In this document: positions 23,350 through 35,632 of the stretch, one piece after another | How the letters are laid out: every line of letters begins with the position of its first letter | Numbering within the stretch: the first letter of the stretch is position 1 | Assembly: GCA_019916065.1 (NCBI GenBank) | Contig: CM034236.1 | Span: forward strand, 18,428,805-18,492,804 | DNA from: Vitellaria paradoxa | Lineage: Eukaryota > Streptophyta > Magnoliopsida > Ericales > Sapotaceae | Length of the DNA stretch: 64,000 nt | Direction: 5' to 3' | Notes under the pieces: generated by a model | What the model was told of the DNA's origin: nothing | What the model saw: only the letters and a program-made list of their open reading frames with translations | The model's database searches: none | Made by a program: the position numbers and the translations under genes

Positions 23350-24550
23350 GTGTGCCAATTGATGCGGCCAGGACGTTTTGGTCTCAAGTTGATTGATTGA
23401 TTTTTTTTTCTTTTGTTTTTTTAAATCTTGATAATGATTGATTTGCACAAGACTATGAAATCTGAAGCCTTGATTGAATACTTACACGTACTTGCGTACA
23501 ATTTGGTTGTTACCGTGAGATTGTTTCTTTAACAGAGATTGTGTTGTTTAATGTTTTGATGAATTAATGTTAATAAGGTTAAAATTTTAAATAAAAGAAA
23601 ATTATTTAATGTGAATTTAAAGTGAAATTTAATATCATATTTTATTTGGGTTAAGGGGGTACTAAAAATATCAGGTATACGTATCCAAGGGTTATAACTC
23701 CCGAAACCTGCGCAGGGTTGGTTATCGATTCCAGTAGACTAGTAACCTACGAATGAGCAGATGCCTAAGGGTGGCATATTATATTCCTAAGACTTCGGTC
23801 TAAGAAACAGACACTGAAGGATGGTGTATATTGGTTGGGTCTTGTTTCTACGAGACAACCAAGCAGACATCGAAGGATGATGTACATTGGTTGGATCCTG
23901 TTTCTACGAGACAACCAAGCAGCAGTTCCTCAAAATCAAATTGATTTTCTTTGGTGTGTTATGTGGTGCTAAAACTCAATTAATGGTAACGAACATAAAT
24001 TTATAAATAAGTTTAATTTTTTGTTTGAATTTGTTACTTGTACATAATTGTTTCACTTAATAGCATGCTAGGGTATACTGCATTTATATTGTTATTATTA
24101 TTATTAGGGTTCCGAGCACACGTGGTATTAGTACCCATCCCCTTACAGTTTGTGATGCAGGTAATGAATTTGAGTCACACGCAGGACTTATTCACCATGG
24201 AAATTAGGAATTTATTTATTTGTTTTTATTTAATCACATTAGAATTTTATTTAGAGAATTGTTTTTAGTGAATTGTAATAAGTCTCTGTTTGTGAGGTTA
24301 TTATTAATTATTTTATCTAGCTTTGGGAGAATATTTAGGCTTAGTTTTTTTTTTTTTTTTTGAGCTTATTGCCTGGTTGACTTTGACTAAGGCATTTATT
24401 TAAATTTAAAGTTTAGTTTTATTTATTTTTATTTTTTTTTGCTCCATAAAATGTGTGCAAGACTCTGGTGTGGGACAGGGAAAGTTATTAAATTGTATAA
24501 TGTGTGTTCTTTTGTTCACATACTTGGATTGTGAAACTCGGGGCGTGACA
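22677..24550 (+). repeat. Chromovirus 3' LTR
   Basis: Partner of 15768-17648, ending GGGGCGTGACA before the TSD. It differs by scattered substitutions and by (AT)n and poly-T length changes, for example a longer (TA)n at about 23317-23347. Confidence 0.92.
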
Positions 24551-24555
24551 AATAT

Positions 24556-25480
24556 AAAGCATCGAGCTTCAAGATTTGTCTACTACAAGGACACATTCTA
24601 TCGTCGTTCTTTCGAAAGATTATTCCTCCGCTGCTTAAGATAGGTTGAAGCTACACAAGCTTTAGAAGAAACTCACTCTGGTGTATGTGGCGCTCATCAA
24701 TCTAGTCCAAAATTTCACTTTCGAATCTAAAGAATAGGTTACTACTGGCCTACGATGGTGAAAGACTCTATGGCGTATGCTAAAAAATGTTAAGCTTGTC
24801 AATTCTATGGAAACTTTATATATCAAACGTTGAACTGCTCCATCCAACTGTCGCATCTTGGCCGTTTGATGCATGGGAGCTGAACGTAGTAGAGCCATTG
24901 CCTAAGTCTTTTGCTAGTCATTTGTATATTTTGGCATCAACTAATTACTTCTCTAAGTGGGTTGAACCTGTACCATTAAGAGAAGTTAAAAAAGAAAATG
25001 CCGTGAACTTTATTCGCACTAATATCATTTTCAGATATAGTATGCCGCGATACGTCATCACTGATAATGGGAAGCTTTTGTACAACAGTTTAATGAACAA
25101 GTTATGCGAGAAGTTCAGCTTCAAACAACATGACTCTTCCATGTACAATGCACTTGCAAATAGTTTTGCCAAAGCATTCAACAAGACTTTTGAAAATTTA
25201 TTGAAGAAAATGGTTGTAAAGTCAAAGCGAGATTGGCACGAGAGAATTGGAGAAATTCTTTGGACTTACCGAAAAACATATTGAACATTTACACAAGCTA
25301 CTCCTTATACTTTGATATATGGTGTGGAAGCTATTTTCCCCTCGAGCGTCAAATACCATCATTACAGATTGCTTTTCAAGAAGGTCTTACTCAAGAAGAA
25401 AATGCTCAGCTATGACTGAAATAATTAGAAGCACTTGAGGAGAAGATACTTGATGCACGGCAACGTTTAGTGGTTTTTAA
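24556..25480 (+). pseudogene. Ogre-like Tat remnant, 3' part (integrase)
   Basis: Continues the element cut at 15767: ASRFVYYKDTFYRRSFE (about 24568), an HHCC-like GVCGAHQSSPKFHF, and the integrase core PFDAWELNVVEPLP (about 24860), ITDNGKLLYN (about 25058) and WTYRKTY (25262). Joining 15767 to 24556 leaves the two sides one base out of frame, so it was already broken, or broke later. The N-terminal part matches RNase H/integrase linkers of Tat elements. It fades into AT-rich DNA near 25480. Confidence 0.8.
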
Positions 25481-27559
25481 GCATATTATTCATATTTATA
25501 ATATAAAAAAATAAAGCAAAAAAATTTACATACGGGCTAAAAAATTTAATTTTTTTTATCAAATTTGATTTCTGATTTAATTCAGTAATTTTTAGGCATT
25601 TTATTTAAATCAAAACATATATATGGTAAAAAAAAATTTGATTTCCAACAAATAAATACAAAAACAATGCTTCTAAATAGGAAAATTCATATATGTAAAA
25701 AAATTTATTTTTTTTTAAAAACTAGCATTTTAAATTGTACATATTTTTTTTATTTTTTTTTACATTTTTATGAATGTGAATAACATGCCTAGAACCAATA
25801 AGATGAAAAAAAAAATTAAAATTTTGTAAAAAAATCATATAAAAAATTAAAAAATCTAAAAGAAAAAATTTAATTTTTCGTTACCAAACCGAAATCAAGA
25901 CAAATTTGCAAGATGTTAAAGGCATGCTAAAAATTATAAAATACATGCAATAACTGGAGAGACATTGAAACTAGGCATGGATAAAGTAGTAAAGCAATTA
26001 TAATGATTACCAGAGACCCAAAAAAAAAAAAAAATGACCAGGACTCGTGAGACTGAAGCATCCCATAACATATTCAGTTAATTTCTTACATAAATCTCAC
26101 TATATTTTTTTATTAATTCCCAGCATAAGAAGGGCAAGATAACATGATAACTTCTACAATTAAGAGAGAGTCACGAGTTGGCAATATTAGGCATGATACG
26201 GATATCGATTTGAATGAATGATAGTTTTTCCCGTCTTATCTCACGTCAGAGCGTGACTCGAACATGAGACGAACAACATCCACTAGAAAGAATAATAACC
26301 CGACACAACGTTTATTAAATTTTAATATATTTGAATTTAAACTGATGTAGTGGCCGAACGTTTGGTGAGATATTATTCTCGAATCCAACGAGTTGCTTTT
26401 GAATTAATAAAAACACTATCTTGAATCCACAAAAACCGAACAAGAACACAAAGTTATAAGAAATCTTAATTTAATTAAGAACTTGAATGAACGAAATGTG
26501 TTTATAAATGGTCCTATTTATAAAAAAAAATAATCTTAAATTTAATCCTAATTAAAAATAATAATCTTAAAATGTGTTTATAAGTTTTCTAATTGTTTTC
26601 ATATCTAATTTATGAAAAAAAATATAATTTAAATTTTATAGGAATTAAAAATAGTCTCTGACTCAAAATATAAAATAAAATTAATTAAATAAAATCGTAA
26701 ATAATTTTTAAATAAAATAGAAATGAAATTAATCCCAAAGAAACCCAAAAGACTAAAAAATTATTTACTGTTGTTCCAACTTCCAATCCCTTTTGGCATT
26801 TATCTTCTTCAAAATCTCTAGTAATTCTTCCTCCAAATTAAAAAGAGAAAGTGAGCATGATACTCAAAAAAATCTTAGACAGTGAAAAACCTTTGAAATG
26901 AATAAGCCAAGAGGAAGATCAATCGTGTAAGTACCCTCAATGAGCTTATGAAGCACGTGAGTGGGACCCATTTTCTTTTGTTTGAACTTGACGTAAGTAT
27001 TCTCTCAATGCTCACTCATGTACACCCATGATAGGCTGAAGAATCCTCTCCGCACTAGTCCAATTTATTGAGTTAACCACTTTAACACGCTTTAGACATT
27101 GAAAATAAAATAAATTTTAATTAAAAAAAATAAAAATAATACAAATCACACAAATATAAGTATAATTTGTATTTTATTTTTTAATAAAGGATATTATTTG
27201 TACACAATTATAACATAAAATAGATATTTAAAATATTTTATTATATAATTAAGACGAGTTTGAATTCAAATGATCAAAACTATAACATTACTCGTACTCA
27301 TCTCAAAATTTTTATTATTTATCTCAAATCTGTCAAGTATTTCACTTTTCAAATCTCGTATCCTATTTATTAGAGTCGTGATAAATTGGATAATTTAATT
27401 CTCGGAACAAATTATCATCCATACATACCATTTTAATGACATTTTGATTAATTATTTTCATAATAGCTAAAAAATTAATACATCAAAATAATTATAATGT
27501 AACTATATAGAGAAAGCATGTGCATTGAAACTAGTACAACTAAAATAAGGCAATCCAAA
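25481..27559. other. AT-rich spacer, no gene seen
   Basis: Long A/T runs dominate. A moderately GC-richer segment at 26160-26320 (GTCACGAGTTGGCAATATTAG) has the look of an old repeat but I cannot assign it. No ORF has a recognisable domain and no splice-linked exons are evident. Confidence 0.5.
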
Positions 27560-27890
27560 AAAGTTAGGTCTCGTTTAGCTTATTTTTTATTTTCTGTTTT
27601 AATCTTATTTTCTATTTTACTCTTTTGAAAAGAAGGAAAAAAACTCAAAACGTATTTGATCACTTGTGTTTTCAAAATTTATTTTAGAGAATAGAAAATA
27701 GGCTTACACATAAAATAAAAAATGACAAAAAGTTATTTTGAGTGTTTTTAATCCAAGATAAAAAAAACTTTAAAATAATGAAAATAGAGTATTTTTTATT
27801 TTTATTTATTTTGAGATTTTTAAAACATAAAATAAAAATAAAAAACAAAAAATAAAAAAAATAAATCAAATACCCCCTTATTTACCCGAG
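27560..27890. repeat. AT-rich dispersed repeat, copy 1
   Basis: This is related in the same orientation to about 56290-56625. The shared core runs from the TATTTGA(T/G)CACT(T/C)GTGTTTT area (about 27650) to the AAATCAAATACCCC-type end. Its ends (GTTTAGCTTATTTT... and ...AAATCAAATACC) look like a MITE, but TSDs are not clear. Confidence 0.5.
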
Positions 27891-28399
27891 TTTTCGAGAC
27901 TGCAAAGGACGAAAGAACCTAAAATTTCTTTCAAAGTTAGAATTTGCAAGGCAGCCAATTCAAACACACAAATTCGCGAGGGTCAAAAGCCGATCTACAT
28001 GGGCCACAATTGAATCAATTAATACACACGGAACACAATTGATATCGGACTAAAATTTTTAGATGAGCACAATGGATATTGAACTAAAATTTTTTCCCGA
28101 TTATGTTGGACTCAATTTTTTTCTGCTTCTTAGATAGGCACAATTAAATACTAAAGATAATATTAATTAAAAAAAAAAGGGATAATAATTTTCTTTTTCA
28201 AAGTGAGCATGTGGCCGGGCCTACTAATAGCTCCGTCCCTGAAGGACCATCACTTGTAGAAGGGTGGCCCTCTATGTTTGTTTGTTTGCCCTTGTAGATT
28301 AGTGGATTAATGAACCAGCAAACCCTCTCTCTTGGTACCTCTAGTGAAATAAATCCTCTTCATAAAAATGGATCTGCCGCCAATCCCATGCACTGCATG

Positions 28400-28723
28400 C
28401 TACTGATTCTGATTTCTTCCGTTCTTTAAACTCCCTTTTTCCTGCATTTTCTTTCTAATTTCTTTAGCCGTAACCCATTTGTAATCTGGCGGAACTGCTA
28501 ATGGATCTTGTATATTTTCCATCCTATTGCTCGAAGCACCAGTACTGGGAGAACTTTGCGTTTGGTAAGGAGCTTTTATCCAATTAAACCACGTTGAACT
28601 TGATGGCTGCACCATTGCTGGGCTCTCTCGCCCAGGGGTTGAGAACTCATCCTCTGGCTGCAACTCTTCAAACTTCGTAAATGTTACCAACACTCTGATA
28701 GTGGGAACCACGGGGATAGCAAC
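28400..28723 (-). pseudogene. Last exon of the ANKRD13-like gene
   Basis: The acceptor TTTTTCAG lies at 28724-28731 on the minus strand. The exon starts VAIPVVPTIRVLVTFTKFEE and ends at the TGA at 28400-28402. It carries the conserved hydrophobic strand and a Ser/Pro-rich tail, with PPDYKWVTAKEIRKK close to the end. No lesion is seen inside this exon. Confidence 0.88.
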
Positions 28724-29769
28724 CTGAAAAACAATATACAGATATATGTAGGACTTCTTGGCAAAGGGGAAAAAAAAAGTCAGCAGCTAGCAATGCAATT
28801 GACAGCTCAACAATGCTGCTTTTGTTTGGGGGGTGGGGGGGGGGGGGAATGTTCTATTTAGGTGGTGTTTTGATGACCAGAAAAAAAAATAGCATAAAAG
28901 TAAATGAAATTTAATTGAAGAAAATTGAAAAAAATTGATAAAAGTTGAAATTTTGGTTGGTAAATCAAACACCTCATTTATTTAAATTGGAAAACTTGCT
29001 ATCAGAGGCGGACCGACACTAAGGTTCTGGGCAATAACACCAAAAAAAAGTTTTTAGTTCAATTTTTTTTTTTTTTTTTTCAAATTTAGCTTACTCTAAA
29101 TTTCTGTAACTCACTTCACTCTATGTTTAAACTTTTTATCCAGGGCAAGGAAACCCTAAACCTTGGATCCATCTATTCCACTTTAAACAGATGAACTAAA
29201 GGGACAAAGATATTGATAGCCAGTTTTCCCCAAGAACAAACTAATAGCCCTAATAGCCTATACTTTACAGGTTCAATGCTCAGATATCTGCATTCCGCCT
29301 TATTTTGATGCAATAATGAAATAGCCACACACAATGCGCATAATATTGAGTGGGCATGCAATTTTAATACGATTCTCAGTCTTTTCTCATCATTTATTTT
29401 TCTCTCTACTTTGCTTAGTTTTCCCAGCATCAAACACCAATCAGTCACATTAATCAAATCAAATAAAATCACAACAAAAAGTTCATGCTACTGCACGGGA
29501 CATAGCCTGAAGGCTGAAGCCATCAATCACAATACTTTCAATATTATGAGTTGTGAAATGTAGACACTCAAACGAGCTACAACCCTACAAATGACTCCAG
29601 CTAAGAATTTTGAATAAATCAAACTTCTATAAAATGAGTACATGTAATACGCATATACAGCGGTGGGTGTGCGATACCCGAGCATTTTTCCCAAAACATG
29701 CATCAAAAAGCATGTATTCCCCAACTCATTTAGTCAAAAATTTTTTTTTTTCTGCAATGCATGTACAGT

Positions 29770-30095
29770 CGGAAGACGTCATTTCAAACGACGTTTTTAA
29801 AATAAGTCAAACCAAAAATCGTCGTTCTAAAATTTCGAATGACTGTTTTGGCTTTAGGCCAAAGATATCATTTTGAATGACATCTTTAAAGTATGTTGAA
29901 CACAAAGTCGTTATTTCAAATGACATCTTTGACTCAAAGAATGGTTGGATTTAAAAATACCGTTTGGAACTACATTTTTTATTACATAAAAAATTATTAT
30001 TATTTTTTCAATTTGGGCCAAAGTGGTTATTAATTTGGTGTGGTTTAAAAATATTATTTGAAATGACGTATTTTGACATTGCTAACATCATGAAA
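29770..30095. repeat. Degenerate short direct repeats
   Basis: Words of the form TTT(C/T)(A/G)AA(T/C)GAC(G/A)T(C/T)TTT recur about five times (near 29788, 29836, 29870, 29915 and 30055), spaced roughly 35-50 bases except for the last. Part of the region can be read as short ORFs, but they are low-complexity repeats. Source unknown. Confidence 0.45.
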
Positions 30096-30741
30096 AAAGT
30101 TTTCTTGAAAGACACGTACATATTTATGGATGCATTGTTGAGGAAATAAAAAGTTTTTATTATTAAACTTTATTTGTGGTATTTAATTTGTATTAATGTG
30201 TGACTTTTGGTTTTTGTGTAATCGGTTGTGGTTTAATGTGTATAACCGGTAGTGACTTTTTGAGTTATAGGGAATTATGTGTGAGTTAATTTGAGAGTTT
30301 TCTTTGTTTTAAAAGTTATGTGCATTTGGTGACATTTATGGTTTTTAACCATTAGTATTCTATGGTTGTTTTTGGTAAGCCTATATAAAAGCATGCTTAG
30401 TTAAATGATATATATCACTTCCTTCATGTTTGTCTTTTACGTTTTTCTAACAATGTTTGGGACAAAAGTCTCGCGATACCCCATATTTTATTTGCTAAAT
30501 CCGACTTCATAACCATATTCTGTATATTTTTATTGGCTAAATTCTAATTTTTGATAATTTTTTTTGGTAAGTAATTTTTTTTTATCTTTGATTATTTTAA
30601 AATAAGTTTTGGAGTAAAGCTATACATATAGTTGGCATTCATCAATTTCATCGAGGCATGGTATCGTGAAATAGACAATGACCTTTCCGAGTGCCAATTG
30701 TCCGAGTGCCAATTTACTCAACTTTCTAAATGCTCTATAAA

Positions 30742-31103
30742 GGCCCCGTTTGATATCACAAACTAACTCTATAAATTTTTATAAATCTCCACCAACCCTT
30801 TTATCTCTAATTTTTCCGTCATTACGAATTTAAAAAAAATCTAATATTTCGCTAAAAAAATAAAAAATTTGAAAGTAGGTTAATCGAATGTGTAAATTTT
30901 TTATACAATCATATTCTTCGTGTCGAAAGTTTTCAAACGAGTGCCATTGTTGCTATTTTTTCTGAATTTTTTTGAATCCGTGGGAACGGATTTAGAAAAC
31001 TGTTCCTACGGTTTGCGCCTTTTCAAAAAAAAAAGCGGCAAAATCAACCCCAAACCACATTTTATCTAAATTTATTTTATTTTTTCTTACTCCAAACGAG
31101 GCC
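30742..31103. mobile_element. hAT-like MITE, about 360 bp
   Basis: The ends are GGCCCCGTTTGATAT and ACTCCAAACGAGGCC, an inverted repeat. Its interior is related to 11234-11630 (opposite orientation) and 54288-54996 (same orientation): all share a TCGCTAAAAAAAT-like box and TTGAATCCG(T)...ACGGATT words. No clean TSD is left. Confidence 0.55.
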
Positions 31104-31178
31104 AAAGTCATAAAAGCTTGTTAAAGTTCACCAGAAAAATAAAATAAAATAATAAAAAAAACTGTGCTATTTTTTTAA

Positions 31179-33160
31179 GGGTAAATTATACCTAGATCAC
31201 TCGAACATTAGGCTAATTATACCTAGACCCCCTGAATATTTGAATCTCATACCTAGACCCCTTATGCTCAAATGTTTGTAACACTTAAACCCATCTGTTA
31301 ATTTTCTCCGTTAACTAACCTATAAATGACGAGAATGCCCCTGACTCAGTAACACTCCCCCTCTCTTTCACCACGCAGCTCTCTTTTGTCACAGTTTTTA
31401 TTATTATGGAAATGATTTATTTTATTAAAATATTTTATTAAATTATATTAATTTTATTAAATCTAAAAATAATTTATTATTAGATGAAACTATTATAATA
31501 CATTTTATTAAAACTAATTATTATACAAAATAAATATTTATAATATAAAATTAATTAATTTAAATATATTTTATTAAATTAATTAATCAAATAAAATTTA
31601 AATATATTTCATTGAATTCAATTAATTTTATATTTTTAATAAAATTATTAATTTTATTTAAATAAAATTAATTACTGTAAATAAAATTATATTATCAAAC
31701 ATATTTATGTTTTAATAAAATTATATATTTATGTTCTTAAAAATACCCAATAAATGATTTTTAAATGCATATAACTCAAAAACGATTGTTCTAGAACTGT
31801 TTTTATCTAAGAATTTATTATTTTTAATTATATCCATCCTTAAATGTATGAAACTAATTCTTTAAATTATTTTTCCTATAAATCTACCCTCACTAATAAA
31901 ATATTTCAAATTACTTTAGTTATTTAATTACTTAAAATACCGGTTTGGACGTCAAATTACTTAAAATACCGGTTCGGACGTCAACCTCACATCCAACCTC
32001 TCCCCTTATCTTTTTTATCGATAGTTAAACAGAAGGAAAAGATATTTTAAAATAAAAAAAAACAAAGATGTTACAGAAAGAATATGAAGAACAAAAATCA
32101 ATATCAATGTCGTACTATGAAGGATTGCCGTTAAAGCCTCCATATTGATACAACTAATATATTGAAACAGAATACTAAAAATTAATTATTATTAAAAATA
32201 AATATTTATAATATTAAATTAATGTTTTTAATTTTTATTATTTAATTATTTTTAAATATATTTTTCTTCCATGACACATATCCACATCCAAAAAACAAAT
32301 ACACATACACACCAAGGAAGATATATTATATAAACATATGTACACACACATATATATAAGCACGTTTGTGTCTCAAGCAAACCTAGAAAAGCTCTATGAA
32401 AGATCCATTAGGAAATTTCATAAACCCCTAAAACAAAGATGATTAGAGGGCCCACCCTCATCAATCCAAACATTAAACTCTCAAATGTTAAAGAAATTTG
32501 CCTTTCCCTTTGGAACGAGTTCGAATTTGAGCAGAGTCTAGAAAGTGGTGTTTTTGGATCCAATGTGTCAAAGAGGAACATTGAGGACAAGTATATGATG
32601 TATACGGAGTTGGGTTGGGGGGAGAGTTCGAGGTCACCTGGTTGTGCATTAATCTGAGCTCGAGGGAGTTGTTGGCCTGCAAGTTACTCTCGAAGCAGAA
32701 GCTTTCGAACGGCGATGGATGTGGAGGATGTGAGAAGTCGATGTGGCAATTACTTTTCTCGTGATTCAAACACCAAATCTGTTACTCTCAGAATCCTAAG
32801 TTCTTTGACAGTGGATGGAAGGCGAGGATAGGATGAAACTACTATTGAGAAATCGAGCCGTTGATGGGTTTAGAGAGAGAGATGGAAGAAATTTAGGGGA
32901 AGAGAGAGAGACTGAGTCGAGCCATTGATGGGTTCGGAGAGAAAGACAAAGACGTGGAAGAAATTTGGGGACAAAGAGGGGAGAGAAAATTAACAAAGGG
33001 CATTTTCATCATTTTATAACATAGTTAACGGAATAACTTGATGGATGGATTTAAGTGTAACAAACATTTGAAAATAAGAGATTTAAGTGTAAGGTTCAAA
33101 TGTCTAAGGGTCTAGGTGTAATTAGCCTAATGTTTAAGGGGGTCTAGATGAAATTTACCC
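31179..33160. mobile_element. Non-autonomous Mutator-like element with a 9-bp TSD
   Basis: The ends GGGTAAATTATACCTAGA and the complement of GGGTAAATTTCATCTAGA form terminal inverted repeats that stay alignable for about 150 bp (through CCGTTAAC). The 9-bp direct repeat TTTTTTTAA lies at 31170-31178 and 33161-33169. Long TIRs with a 9-bp TSD are diagnostic of MULEs. There is no transposase. The interior is AT-rich on the left and has a GC-richer 32400-33000 part with overlapping minus-strand ORFs (Ser/Pro-rich, a CPQC motif) that could be a captured fragment, but I do not recognise a source gene. Confidence 0.82.
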
Positions 33161-33956
33161 TTTTTTTAAATATTGGTTGGAAGCTGACTTCTTGTCGAGT
33201 TATAATTATCTTGTTTTCGTAGCGCCTGCCAAAAGGTAAAAAGTTCCCCCACCAAAATATGTATACGTGAATCATGAAATCATCTAGATCTATTTCTATT
33301 TTCCTGAAATTTTAGACCTCTCTCTCACTCTCTTTGTCATTCCTCAAAAGCCAATATGACTTCTCTATGAAGGTAGCGCCCGACCAATGTAAAACAAAAC
33401 TAGACATATTAAGGAAAGAAGGCAAGGTTTTGTTATAGAAAATGGCATATCTTTGCAAAACAAAGTTGAAATATAATTTTAGAAGTTGAAGTTGTATTTT
33501 TAACATTTAAATTTGTATGAAAGTTCATCTAATGTTCAAAGTTAAAACATTTTCAATCATTAGATGAACTTTCATAAAAATTCAAAGGTTAAAAATGTAA
33601 CTTTAATTCTTATAGTTGAATTTCAATTTCATGATATCCTCGTTCAAGAAATTAAAGATGCATAAAGATCCTATCGAACTAACATAGTTAGGATTGGACA
33701 GAATTTCAATAAGAATAACTACTTATAGAACATATTTTCACTTTGTTTTTTAAAACAAAATTTGAAAATATAAGTGATCAAATACGTTTTGTTTCCCTTA
33801 TTTTAGAAAAAACAAAATGGAAAAAACACAAAATAGATATATCCTAGATTAACCCAAGAGACGATTAACAAATTAAAGATGCATAAAGATTCTACTGAAA
33901 TAACGTAGATGGGACGGAACAGAATTTCAACAAGAATAACTACTTATTGAACATAC

Positions 33957-34214
33957 CTTCACCGGAAAGGTCCTCGCAGGGAATTTAGTTGTGAGTAATT
34001 CCCGCCAACGACGAATGGCTTTAACTCTGTTTGCTATAATGTCAAGCAAGGGGAGGAGTTCTTCGGTTTGGAATGGGAAATTTGGGGAAAGCCAGATGAC
34101 AGGCCTCAAGACTTTCTTGAGTTGACTCCCACTCTCAGAATCAGTGGATGTTTTGGTATCTTCTCCACGGAGTGAACTCCTCGGTGGAGCAATCCTCTTC
34201 TGACCACCATCGTG
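33957..34214 (-). pseudogene. Second coding block of the ANKRD13-like gene (left of the insertion)
   Basis: This is the continuation of the interrupted exon: HDGGQKRIAPPRSSLRGED, then LRPVIWLSPNFPFQTEELLP and TTKFPARTFPVK up to the donor GTATGT. The residues around FPFQTEELLPLLDI are conserved in the family. The block is open without stops. 34215-34219 is the TSD copy. Confidence 0.87.
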
Positions 34215-34219
34215 CTTAT

Positions 34220-35127
34220 TGTTCGGTAGTAAAATTTACCGCCGGAACTACTGACCGCGCCAACCGGAAATGCAATCGACAACCTACCGAACAAAGACAA
34301 AAGAAAGGTTACGGCCGGAGTGGAGGTCTCTGGCTGGAAAACCCTCCGATGCTTAAGTCAGCAAGTAGCTCAAAGAAGAAAGCTTTTTCAGAGAAGAAAT
34401 GAGTAGTAGCTTAAGTTGGCAATAGTCAGCTTATCGTAATTGTTCAGTGGAATGTCCGATTTATAGTAATGTGAACAATAAATAAAATATACCTGTGATT
34501 TGATATCATCCATGCTTCCGTGTTCCTTTTTTCCTTCCTTGCTTTAAATGCCTTTCATGGTCCATTTAATGCCTCATACCTTTCATTTAATACTCCATAC
34601 CTTTCATTTAATGCTTCTGGTAGTTAAACACGGCAATATAGCCAGAACTCTGTGGTCAAACTGTTTTCCTGTCACATCCGTCAACTACTCATAACGAAAT
34701 GAACTGACTTAGTTACTTTCTCAGAGATAAATATCTAGTTCAGTCATAACTACGGTGCATTTATGGTTATGACCCCTCCTTAAGGCTATGGGTCCCAGAT
34801 CTAACAATTTCTAGCCGCTAATCGATGGACCGAAGAAATTGGCTATTGAGGTCTTCGGCTATAGCCATGTAGTAACACATTATCCATAGATACTGAGAAT
34901 CAAGGTATCCCTTGGAATATTAACCCAAAGACATGTGCCTGTGTATAACACTCACGTGGACCTCTCGTGCCATCAATAAACTGTTTGCTGGAACGCCACA
35001 TGTCACGCTTCAACGTGCTCGGTGAATGACTACGTGAATCACACAAATATGCTCGGCATTAGGCCACGTGGCACCTTGACTATACTTGTTCGGCACTCCA
35101 TACGTCAAAGTATTATTTTGCCCAACA
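34220..35127 (-). repeat. LTR, left (3' LTR of the younger Tat element)
   Basis: TGTTCGGTAGTAAAATT to GCCCAACA, 908 bp. It is shorter than the right LTR because it lacks a roughly 28-bp tandem duplication of TATCATC(C/T)ATGCTTCC. Minus-strand TATA-like ACTATAAATC lies near 34460. Confidence 0.9.
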
Positions 35128-35632
35128 TTTTGTCCCCACTCTGGTTGGAAAAAGATATTTTTCGAGCAGAGTAGCAGAGCAGAAAAGCCTTACCTTACCA
35201 ATTCGTTCAATCTTCCCCATGCGATTTGTCGTTTAGTGTCTTCCTAACGCGCTTCAAATTTGATTGGACTTTCTCTCTCCTGGTAACGACACGCGTTGTG
35301 CCCTTTCAGCTTTTCATCTGCCGCGCTGCTTACGCAGATCCCCAAATCTGGGGTGTTAAAACGTGAGTGGCCAAAAATTCGAAAATTGGGGCGGTAATAA
35401 ATGCGTTTTTTACTGCCCGCTGCTTTTTCTTTGGTGATGCTTCGATTGCCTCCCACAGATATACATACACATACATATATACTCGGTTCACCTTCTTGGC
35501 TTCCTTTCTGCAACTCGAGCTATCCAATCTCCTTTGCTTTATTTCTCTGAACTTTCGTCCTCTCCAGCCTTCATCTCTCCCGTAGATCTTCATTCCTGGT
35601 GAGTCAATCTTTCTCATCTAAAATCTTCCATT

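Larger units (their letters stand above)
15768..24550 (+). mobile_element. Chromovirus (Tekay/Del-type Ty3/gypsy) nested in the Ogre-like remnant
   Basis: Direct LTRs of 1881 and 1874 bp (15768-17648, 22677-24550) run TGTAATGACCC...GGGGCGTGACA and are flanked by the perfect TSD AATAT (15763-15767, 24551-24555). A tRNA-Met type primer site follows the left LTR and a purine tract precedes the right one. Inside, on the plus strand, are gag, protease, RT, RNase H, integrase and a C-terminal chromodomain. The two LTRs are very similar by eye, so it is clearly younger than its host element. The coding part has a number of stops, mostly TAG, so it is not autonomous. Confidence 0.93.
28724..33956 (-). 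other. Last intron of the ANKRD13-like gene, 5.2 kb, transposon-rich
   Basis: The donor is AAG/GTATGT at 33956-33951 and the acceptor TTTTTCAG/GTTGC, both phase 0. It contains a G-rich run (about 28828-28848), a cluster of short repeats (29770-30095), an element at 30742-31103 and a Mutator-like element (31179-33160). A further CCTATATAAAAGC box near 30380 could belong to an unrecognised LTR. Confidence 0.8.

Noticed and set aside
30100..30480. A solo LTR starting TGTTGAGG with a CTATATAAAAGC box
   Set aside because: No matching end, TSD or partner found; kept only as a remark in the intron entry.
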